From contig JARCRU010000077.1 in assembly GCA_029850535.1 (NCBI GenBank), positions 1-43,335 of the forward strand: 43,335 bases of DNA, read 5' to 3'. Of the stretch, positions 37,659 through 43,335 are shown piece after piece. Position 1 is the stretch's first letter. The number at the start of each line of letters is the position of its first letter. Source of the stretch: Actinomycetota bacterium. Its GTDB lineage: Bacteria; Actinomycetota; Acidimicrobiia; Acidimicrobiales; RAAP-2. Under the pieces are notes generated by a model, which saw nothing but the letters and a program-made list of their open reading frames with translations, was not told the origin of the DNA and searched no databases. A program made the position numbers and the translations under genes.

Positions 37659-39950
37659 CTAGGACGATGCGAGTACGTCGTTGCTCTCGCCCGCGTCGGC
37701 GCCGAGGGCCTCCTCGACCGGGGGGCCGCCGTCGACGTCGTCGGTCGAGCCGCGACGTCGCGTGCCACGTCGAGGTCGCCACGTCGAGGCCATCGCCACT
37801 AGCGCCAGGGCGGCGACCAGCATGGCGGCATCCTCGTGCGGTGGGAGGTAGGAGAAGGTGATTCTGGAGAGTCCCGCCGGAACTGCCACGGTCTGGGTGA
37901 GGTTGTCGACCGAGGTGATGGGTGTCGGGACCCCGTTCACGCGCGCGCTCCATCCCGGCATGCTCAACTCGAGTCGGGTCACGGACGTGGCACTGGGACA
38001 ATTGACGCTCACCGCATCCACCGTTTCATCGATGACGACACACGTCCCCAGGGCCGTCGTATAGAAGTTCTTCGGATGGGGCAAGACGTACAGGGCGCTC
38101 TCGAAGTCCTTGACGATGGGAGTGGTCCCGACGACGGCGCTCAGTGCCGGCGTCAGTGGTTTGGGTTGCACGAGGAGGTACTGCACCCCGAGCGCTTCGT
38201 AGTCGGCGATGTGCGCGGCGACCTCGTTCTCTGTCGTCGGGGTGAAGGGCAGTACGAAGGTGCGCGGGACCTGCAGCGACGGGGCGAGATTGTTGTGAAT
38301 ATACGTGGAGAAATTCTGGGGTAGTGGCAAGTCGACGGCGTTGAGCTCATTGATGCCGTACTGCGATCCCCAATTGGGGTTGAGGACGCCGAGCGAGATG
38401 AATCGGTTGAGTCCTTCGTTCTGCTGGAGGTAACTCAAGGAGTTGTCGGCGATGTTGATGGACGTCGGACTGCGAAAGGTGGGCACGGTGAAGGCGGTCA
38501 TGGTCTCGAGGGCCATCAACGTCACCGCCACGACTACGAACGCGCGACCGGTGACGAACTGCAGGCTGTAGCCGAGTCCCGCGAGGGTGATGAAGGGCAA
38601 GATGATCAGCGCCGAGACCGCCACCGCGAAACTGCCCGTTACGTGGCCCCCGAGTGGCATCACGGAAAAGACGCCGATCGCGCTGGCCAGAGTCACCCCC
38701 AGGGTGGCCCATCGCGCGATGGTGCGTCGGGCCGCGTGCTCGACAATGTCGCTGAGTCCAAGTGCCGCGAGGATGATCACGGCGAACTCCACGGAGGGCC
38801 AGATGTAGCGCGCGAAGGCCACGGCGTTCATTTCGGGTAGGAGATTCCAGAGATGACGAAGCTCGAGGAAGTTCAGCACCCCCGCGAGGACCGTCACGAT
38901 CCACCCCGTGAGGAACCAGCGCAGTGGGCGAAGTCGCGTCCCCACGACGCCGACGATCGCAAACACGGCGACGGTCGCGGTCACGTAGCCCAGTAGGTTG
39001 CTCGGCGTCGCTGACGGTCCCGCAAAGAGTGTTCCACCCAAGTATGGATTGACGAGGAGGGGCAAACTATGTAGCGGCGTGGTGGCCTCGCTCAAGCCCC
39101 TCGCGGCGTGCGCTCCGACATCGGCGTACTTCGTGAAATCGAAAAAGGCGACGAGAATGGGTAGCGCCAGGGCAATACCGATACCACCACCGAGGGCGAA
39201 ACGGCCCAGTGCAGGAACTCGGCGCGATCGCTCCAGGCTGAAGAGGCGAGTGATGGCCCAACCCGCCGCGATCAAGCCGTCGAGATAAGCCATCTCGGGG
39301 AAACCGGCGTAGACAGAAAGGGCGACGGCCGTCGCCATCAACACCCAGCCGGCCCGGCGCGACGCACGGCTGTGTTCGAGGACGATCTCGATGCCGAGAA
39401 TGAGCGTGGGAAGAAACGCGACGGGATTAATCGCGGCGTTGCCGATCCACGAGAACGTTCCGTTCAGTGCGAAGAGCACTCCCGCCAGGGTGGCGATAGT
39501 CGGTCCCACGCCTAGTCGACGAACCAAGTAGTAGGTGCTCGCTCCGGCAATGAATTCCAGGCTCAGGTGAAAGAGCAGGAGTCCCGCGGGAAAGATGAAG
39601 AGCAAAATGAGCGGCAGCAAGGCGGTGGACTGCATCTCGCCGGCGAGAGGTTGGCCCATCCCCTCGAAATAGTTCCACCACGGCAGGTGACCGTGCAAGA
39701 GGTCGAGGGCGGCGAGATGGCCGAGTGGTTGGGTGATGAATCCGACGTTCGGATCGACGCTCGGTATCCCGCAGGTCCACAGGCACACCCGAGCTGCGAT
39801 CGAGGACGTCCACCAGATGGGACTGGATTCATAACCGAAGAAAATGAAGGCACTGTTAGCGATCACGATGGCGAGAAGGATGAGAATTAACGCGCGTAGG
39901 TTGACGGACGTGCGACGGGCGTGCAGCCACGTAGTTACGCCGGAAGTCAC
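37659..39950 (-). CDS. YfhO-like GT-C membrane protein
   Basis: The 763-residue protein has about 12 to 13 membrane helices in the first 500 residues and an extracytoplasmic C-terminal domain ending in LELSMPGWSARVNGVPTPI ... VAVPAGLSRITFSYLPPH, the diagnostic ending of YfhO proteins, then one more helix and an acidic cytoplasmic tail. The first outside loop, with PLGHLAALDLLHGHLPWWNYFEGMGQPLAGEMQS, resembles GT-C glycosyltransferases. In Bacillus and Listeria YfhO glycosylates lipoteichoic acid or sugar lipids; the sugar and acceptor here are unknown. The start is GTG 39950, with TACGAT six bases upstream, so it is probably leaderless. Confidence 0.82.
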   Translation of the reverse strand: MTSGVTTWLHARRTSVNLRALILILLAIVIANSAFIFFGYESSPIWWTSSIAARVCLWTCGIPSVDPNVGFITQPLGHLAALDLLHGHLPWWNYFEGMGQPLAGEMQSTALLPLILLFIFPAGLLLFHLSLEFIAGASTYYLVRRLGVGPTIATLAGVLFALNGTFSWIGNAAINPVAFLPTLILGIEIVLEHSRASRRAGWVLMATAVALSVYAGFPEMAYLDGLIAAGWAITRLFSLERSRRVPALGRFALGGGIGIALALPILVAFFDFTKYADVGAHAARGLSEATTPLHSLPLLVNPYLGGTLFAGPSATPSNLLGYVTATVAVFAIVGVVGTRLRPLRWFLTGWIVTVLAGVLNFLELRHLWNLLPEMNAVAFARYIWPSVEFAVIILAALGLSDIVEHAARRTIARWATLGVTLASAIGVFSVMPLGGHVTGSFAVAVSALIILPFITLAGLGYSLQFVTGRAFVVVAVTLMALETMTAFTVPTFRSPTSINIADNSLSYLQQNEGLNRFISLGVLNPNWGSQYGINELNAVDLPLPQNFSTYIHNNLAPSLQVPRTFVLPFTPTTENEVAAHIADYEALGVQYLLVQPKPLTPALSAVVGTTPIVKDFESALYVLPHPKNFYTTALGTCVVIDETVDAVSVNCPSATSVTRLELSMPGWSARVNGVPTPITSVDNLTQTVAVPAGLSRITFSYLPPHEDAAMLVAALALVAMASTWRPRRGTRRRGSTDDVDGGPPVEEALGADAGESNDVLASS

Positions 39951-39956
39951 CGGCCC

Positions 39957-39962
39957 ATCGTA
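39957..39962 (-). promoter_or_regulatory. Leaderless -10 box, YfhO-like gene
   Basis: TACGAT on the minus strand ends six bases before GTG 39950, with no ribosome site between. Confidence 0.5.
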
Positions 39963-40116
39963 GTGAGAGGGACATTGGCGCTCGGGCCACGTGAGGGCGG
40001 AATCCTCGTCTCAACCCTGATAATTTGCTGAGATTCGCGACGAAAGTACGAGATCTCCTGACGGTTCTCGAGTTTTTCCGTGCCAGACCGTTGAGTCGGG
40101 CAACGAGGAATTGGCC

Positions 40117-40148
40117 CATCGCGATGCCGAGGGCACGTCATCGCGATG
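40117..40148. repeat. Two copies of the palindrome CATCGCGATG
   Basis: The perfectly palindromic decamer occurs at 40117-40126 and 40139-40148. The centres are 22 bases apart, close to two helical turns, so both sites face the same side of the DNA. This spacing suits cooperative binding by a dimeric regulator. The pair also forms a nine-pair stem in RNA. Confidence 0.5.
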
Positions 40149-40245
40149 GTCGAGTGGGTGCAATGCCGCGACACTTCACTCGCGAGTACGGTCGAGAGCG
40201 GGCGAAGGTCGCAGAGTTCCGTTATCTCGAACCCCTGGAGCCACG

Positions 40246-40272
40246 CCAACCTCACCTGAGAGGTGAGGTTGG
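40246..40272. terminator. Perfect 12-bp hairpin with 3-base loop
   Basis: CCAACCTCACCT (40246-40257), loop gag, AGGTGAGGTTGG (40261-40272). It lies 110 bases past the stop of the small membrane protein gene and upstream of the YfhO-like gene on the same strand. There is no T run on either side; it may be a terminator of the type without U tail, working in both directions. Confidence 0.55.
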
Positions 40273-40381
40273 GCTGAGCGAGGAGAAGACTTCGGGTGCT
40301 GACGGCGAGGTAGCCGGAAACCGCGAGGGTCGAGCGAGAGTCCTTGGCGCCCACCGACGAGCGAGGGCCGTCGATGAGGGT

Positions 40382-40666
40382 TCATTGCGAATTGTGTTCT
40401 TTGGCCGCGGTGATGATCCTTCCTCGCGCTCGAAAGTATCGAAACAGTACCAGGACCACTGAGGTCAGCAGTAGCGCCAGTACGATCGCGAGAACCCTCA
40501 GCATCGGCCCCGTTCCCGCACTGCTCGCGGTGCCTACGAATGCACAGCCCGCCAGTGAGGCGATGAACAGTTTGGTGAGAGCATCGGACAACTTACTTTT
40601 GAGAAGACGAAGTTGACCCAATGAGTCGTCAATGTAGTTCGATTGACTCGTGGGTTCGTCGGCCAC
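40382..40666 (-). CDS. Small two-helix membrane protein, unknown
   Basis: The 94-residue protein starts at GTG 40666 with a GAGGAG site at good spacing. Residues 1-30 are a soluble helix (YIDDSLGQLRLLKSKLSDALTK); 33-50 and 57-76 are hydrophobic (IASLAGCAFVGTASSAG; VLAIVLALLLTSVVLVLFRYF); a short basic tail ends it. I do not recognise a family. The open frame continues far upstream, but that part is Arg/Thr-rich and implausible. It is divergent from the pilin gene, 350 bases away. Confidence 0.55.
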   Translation of the reverse strand: MADEPTSQSNYIDDSLGQLRLLKSKLSDALTKLFIASLAGCAFVGTASSAGTGPMLRVLAIVLALLLTSVVLVLFRYFRARGRIITAAKEHNSQ

Positions 40667-41015
40667 TGGCGCTCCTCGAGGTGTCGGACGTGAGTGACGC
40701 CTCGTCACTTTCTTAGCAGACGACGCCGCGATCCTTGCCCGTGGTCCCGGGGGGGAGTCAGTGGCTTGTTGCCGCACCCTGCCCTCAATCGTGAGACACG
40801 GCCATGGCGCCTGAGACCTGGAGAAACTCTCGACATGGTGACAGACGTCACTTCGAGTTGTCGCAATCAACACCCCGAAACTGCCTCGAGAGCTCACGCG
40901 GGGTGCGCCCACGGACTTTTTGGCGAACTTCTCACATCGTTGTGTTGGAATTGTTGGCGCGTTCATTGATTGATGGGTTTCGTCACTTAAATTCTCCGTT
41001 GTACACAAGCGGAGG
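40667..41015. other. Gene-free region upstream of the pilin gene
   Basis: No gene is supported. TAAATT at 40988-40993 is a likely -10 box for the pilin, giving a leader of about 15-20 bases. A small TGAC-agac-GTCA hairpin lies inside a longer AACTC/GAGTT pairing near 40826-40860. The T5 run near 40918 has only a weak stem before it. I see no riboswitch core. Confidence 0.35.
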
Positions 41016-41549
41016 ATGAGCCGACTCGCGACCCGCGACGAACGAGGTTTTACCCTGATCGAACTGTTGGTGGTCGTAGTGGTCATCGGCGTCCTGGCCG
41101 TGGTGGTGGTGCTCAATCTTGGGGGCGTGGCGTCTCAGGCGACGGCCAGCGCATGTCGTTCGGACGTAAACACGGTCGAAACCGCGATCGGCGCGTATCA
41201 CACTGAGGCGGGGGATACCTCGCCGGCGAGCATCGCTCTCCTAACGGGGGGCGCGAATCCGTATCTCCAGAGTTGGCCCTCGAGTCTTGCCTACACATTG
41301 ACCCTGTCGGCGGGAACCCTCTACGTCCAAACCCCGATCGATTCATCCCCAGTGCTCGCCAGCGACGCGAACGCGTGCGCCGGTGCGGCGTCTGGCACGT
41401 CCACGACCACCGTCGTCGTCCTCGCGCCCATCGGCACCGACGCCTCGTCGATCGGCACGAATACTGGAACCCTCGTCGGGGGGGGCGATCGCGAGTGGCA
41501 CCGGTCACTTCTCTGGTGCAGGGTCATTGTCGCTGCCCGGAACGAGTGA
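41016..41549 (+). CDS. Type IV prepilin-like protein, truncated by a G8 frame break
   Basis: Read as given, the product has 177 residues: an 11-residue basic leader, then the cleavage site Gly-Phe-Thr-Leu-Ile-Glu (G11 | F12, Glu16 being the conserved +5), a 20-residue hydrophobic helix (LLVVVVVIGVLAVVVVLNL) and a pseudopilin-like head with VNTVETAIGAYHTEAGDTSPASIALL. From the G8 tract (41478-41485) on, the sequence turns into a nonsense tail (DREWHRSLLWCRVIVAARNE). With seven G the frame joins the LamG domain and the protein would be 360 residues. GGAGG directly abuts ATG 41016, closer than usual; no better start is in phase. It needs a prepilin peptidase and assembly ATPase from elsewhere in the genome. 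Confidence 0.75.
   Translation: MSRLATRDERGFTLIELLVVVVVIGVLAVVVVLNLGGVASQATASACRSDVNTVETAIGAYHTEAGDTSPASIALLTGGANPYLQSWPSSLAYTLTLSAGTLYVQTPIDSSPVLASDANACAGAASGTSTTTVVVLAPIGTDASSIGTNTGTLVGGGDREWHRSLLWCRVIVAARNE
41478..41485 (+). repeat. Run of eight G, frame-breaking
   Basis: Eight G sit within Val-Gly-Gly codons of the prepilin gene. Removing one G (or adding two) joins the pilin frame to the LamG frame without any stop. Runs of this length are prone to slippage in replication and to sequencing error. Confidence 0.85.
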
Positions 41550-42099
41550 CTCCTTCGTGAGCACCACGACCTCGGCGACATCCCCGAGCATGTTTTCATT
41601 GTCGGCGTGGTTCAAGACGACGTCCTCGGGCGGTTTGATGGGCTTCACCAATTCGCGAAACGCCAGTGGCGTTTACTACGACCGCATGATCTGGTTGGAC
41701 TCCGCGGGTCATCTCGTTTTCGGAGTCTGGCCAAATACGGTCTCGGAGGTAACCTCTCCGCTCAGCTACAACGATGGCAATTGGCACTCCGTGGTCGCAA
41801 CGTGGGGGTCCACTGTTCAGGACCTCTACGTGGACGGATCGCTCGTGTCCACTACTCCCTCGAGACCAGTCTTCACCTATGGTGGCTACTGGCACATCGG
41901 TTTCGCCGAGACCCCCGGATGGGGAGATGGACCTACAAACGCCTTTTTCACAGGGAACCTCTCAGATGTCGCGGTCTATCCGAGCGCTCTTGACGCGACT
42001 CAGGTGGCGAGTCTCGCTCGAGCCACGACCTACGGCGGCGAATCGGTTGCGGTGCTGGCCCTACACCCCACCTCCTTCTGGCCCCTCGACGGACCGTAA
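41486..42099 (+). pseudogene. LamG-domain half of the pilin, out of frame (shifted by one base)
   Basis: In the frame reached by losing one G the sequence reads IASGTGHFSGAGSLSLPG, then a LamG-like domain: FSLSAWFKTTSSGGLMGF, DRMIWLDSAGHLVFGVWP, WHSVVATWG, LYVDGSLVSTT, YGGYWHIGF, NAFFTGNLSDVAVYPSALD, ending SFWPLDGP and TAA at 42097-42099. It lacks its own start signal, so it can be made only as part of a pilin fusion. The coding pattern shows no other stop or shift, so the decay, if it is real, is recent, or the locus is phase-variable, or the G count is a sequencing error. It is near-identical in plan to the LamG domain of the SipW-operon protein. Confidence 0.8.
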
Positions 42100-42209
42100 T
42101 GATCGCAGTCACAAATCGCGATATCTTCGCAACGGATGCGGCAATCGGACAGCCACTCTCGTTGCGTGAGGGCGCACACATTTCTTCGGGCAACCCCCGA
42201 AGACTACCT

Positions 42210-42285
42210 TGGTGCGCCGGCCGGGACTTGAACCCGGAACCTGTTGATTAAGAGTCAAATGCTCTGCCAATTGAGCTACCGGCGC
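42210..42285 (-). tRNA. tRNA-Lys (anticodon CTT)
   Basis: The cloverleaf reads from 42285: acceptor GCGCCGG paired with CCGGCGC, anticodon loop CTCTTAA with anticodon CTT, T arm CCGGG-TTCAAGT-CCCGG, discriminator A, and an encoded CCA (42212-42210). The top pair of the anticodon stem (27:43) is a T/C mismatch. Confidence 0.93.
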
Positions 42286-42451
42286 GAACCGAGTCTATAC
42301 GAACGCTCCGATCCCCCGAAGTGGTCGGAGATGATTCACTCACGACGAACTTTGCTGGGTCTTCAACGAATGGGTATCAGTTCATGTCCACTGGATCCGA
42401 ACGACCCGATGAAGTAAGTCACTCGGTCCATCGACACCGAGTGATGAGAAT

Positions 42452-42529
42452 TGGGGTGAGCGACGGGGGTCGAACCCGCGGCCTCCAGGACCACAACCTG
42501 GCGCTCTAACCAACTGAGCTACGCCCACC
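42452..42529 (-). tRNA. tRNA-His (anticodon GTG)
   Basis: Acceptor GTGGGCG pairs with CGCTCAC (one G-T pair). A G at -1 (42529) faces discriminator C (42455), the identity pair of tRNA-His. The anticodon loop is TTGTGGT with anticodon GTG, and the T arm is GCGGG-TTCGACC-CCCGT. CCA is encoded (42454-42452). Confidence 0.94.
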
Positions 42530-42669
42530 AAGACTCTCCAGTATTACACAGTCGCGCCCGATGTCGTCAGGCGTCGCACGCTTCGGCACGATTGAACGAC
42601 GGAAGTGCGTCGAGTAGGGGAGAAAGCAGAGAGTCGGCGTCGCATATTCGCTGAGTACGATTGAAGTGC

Positions 42670-42743
42670 GCCCCTGTAGCTCAACTGGATAGAGCAGACG
42701 GTTTCTACCCGTCAGGTTGCGGGTTCGACTCCTGCCGGGGGCA
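42670..42743 (+). tRNA. tRNA-Arg (anticodon TCT)
   Basis: Acceptor GCCCCTG pairs with CGGGGGC (one T-G pair); the anticodon stem GACGG/CCGTC encloses TTTCTAC with anticodon TCT; the T arm is GCGGG-TTCGACT-CCTGC. Discriminator A at 42743 is followed by CTG, so CCA is not encoded, unlike the two tRNA genes on the other strand. Confidence 0.94.
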
Positions 42744-43078
42744 CTGAGACAGCGGGTTCACGATGATTGCGGCAGAGGTCTGGTGCGACAAACCTGCCGA
42801 CGTGACCCGGCCCCTAGCAGAATAATTTTGCGGTCGCCCCTGAAGAGAGCATTCTCTTCAATAATATTTCCTTGATGTGAAGTAGATGGAGAGGTGGGCT
42901 AAATGACACCTCTTCGATGTGGGCGTGAGGGTATAGTGAAAATTAATCAGTCGAGAAAGCCGTCGATAGTGTTGATGAGAGCCGCGAAACTTCCAGTAGT
43001 TCATGCTGTCCTCGCGTCGCCGTCGGCGCTGGAGGTGCGTCCGATTCAATTGGTGAGAATCAAACGTCCGGTGTGGCG
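42744..43078. other. Gene-free region upstream of potA, with inverted repeats
   Basis: No gene is seen. TGAAGAGA-gcat-TCTCTTCA (42841-42860) is a perfect 8-bp inverted repeat followed by an AT-rich run, so it may end the tRNA-Arg transcript or be an operator. GAGGTG with its flanking A (42890-42896) is inverted at CACCTCT (42907-42913). TATAGT at 42932-42937 is a good -10 box; with it potA would have a leader of about 135 bases. Confidence 0.45.
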
Positions 43079-43335
43079 ATGAGTGAAGTGACGAACTCCT
43101 CGGTGCACGTCGAAACTGCGGTCAACGTCAGTCTGAGCGACGTCACTAAGGCGTTTGAGGGTGTGGTCGCGGTTGACAACTTGAATCTCAACATCAATGA
43201 GGGCGAGTTCTTCAGCTTGCTGGGACCCTCGGGATGCGGGAAGACCACCACCCTTCGTATGATCGGAGGGTTCGAAGAGCCGACCTCGGGTCGCATCGTT
43301 CTGGGTGGACGCGACGTGACGTATACCGCGCCGTA
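43079..43335 (+). CDS. potA: PotA-like ABC transporter ATPase (spermidine/putrescine type), 3' end missing
   Basis: The first 85 residues are present. LSDVTKAFEGVVAVDNLNLNINEGEFFSLLGPSGCGKTTTLRMIGGFEEPTSGRIVLGGRDVT includes Walker A GPSGCGKTTT and the GGFEEPTSG stretch typical of the PotA/FbpC-type importers for polyamines, iron or other small solutes. The window ends before the Q-loop, signature and Walker B, so the substrate class is tentative. ATG 43079 is used; nearby GTG codons are alternatives. Confidence 0.82.
   Translation, partial: MSEVTNSSVHVETAVNVSLSDVTKAFEGVVAVDNLNLNINEGEFFSLLGPSGCGKTTTLRMIGGFEEPTSGRIVLGGRDVTYTAP

Larger units (their letters stand above)
39963..40381. other. Gene-free region upstream of the YfhO-like gene
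   Basis: No credible gene is seen; a minus-strand frame covering most of it lacks any family resemblance. It contains the two CATCGCGATG palindromes and the 12-bp hairpin listed separately. Confidence 0.4.

Overview
The window reads as a gene-dense chromosomal segment of a high-GC actinobacterium. The evidence is an Rpf-type muralytic factor, the ClpS-DUF2017 pair, a mycobacterial-type acyl-ACP desaturase, a PadR/ABC-2 exporter pair and many leaderless promoters. Acidimicrobiia or a related deep actinobacterial class is my best guess; this is inference from gene content, with no marker gene to prove it. I see no phage, transposase, CRISPR array or rRNA.

Layout. 1-4.8 kb: a cut-off minus-strand start, heme A synthase, a PrpF-family isomerase, and a NarL/LiaS-type two-component pair. 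4.9-8.8 kb: a palindrome-rich intergenic operator, then a two-gene redox operon made of a membrane polyferredoxin and a ferredoxin-GltD-flavodoxin triple fusion. 8.8-16.3 kb: iron-permease-like protein, methyltransferase, Rpf, PadR plus ABC-2 exporter, DUF4232 lipoprotein-like protein, zinc alcohol dehydrogenase and proline iminopeptidase. 16.3-18.8 kb: two coupled GT-C glycosyltransferases. 19-22 kb: an assimilatory sulfite (or nitrite) reductase operon with its own siroheme synthesis genes. 22-27 kb: a DHA2 efflux pump and a SipW/TasA-like secretion operon. 27-38 kb: MFS permease, acyl-ACP desaturase, DUF167, fatty-acyl-CoA ligase, NUDIX, methylmalonate-semialdehyde dehydrogenase, thioesterase, ArfB, SurE, aldose epimerase, ClpS and DUF2017. 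38-43.3 kb: a YfhO-like membrane protein, a small membrane protein, a type IV prepilin whose LamG half is out of frame at a run of eight G, three tRNA genes, and the start of a PotA-like ATPase.

Three things stand out. First, the redox operon: a membrane quinol/ferredoxin-type protein is coupled to a single polypeptide carrying two [4Fe-4S] clusters, a GltD-like FAD/NADPH module and a flavodoxin domain, next to its own kinase/regulator pair. Second, a family of very similar LamG surface domains is displayed in two ways, by a SipW/TasA-like pathway and by a type IV pilin; the pilin copy is switched off (or mis-sequenced) at a G8 tract, and seven G would restore one 360-residue protein. Third, about nine transcripts begin with TANNNT six to eight bases before the start codon, the signature of leaderless mRNA; in one case two divergent leaderless promoters overlap in their -10 boxes.
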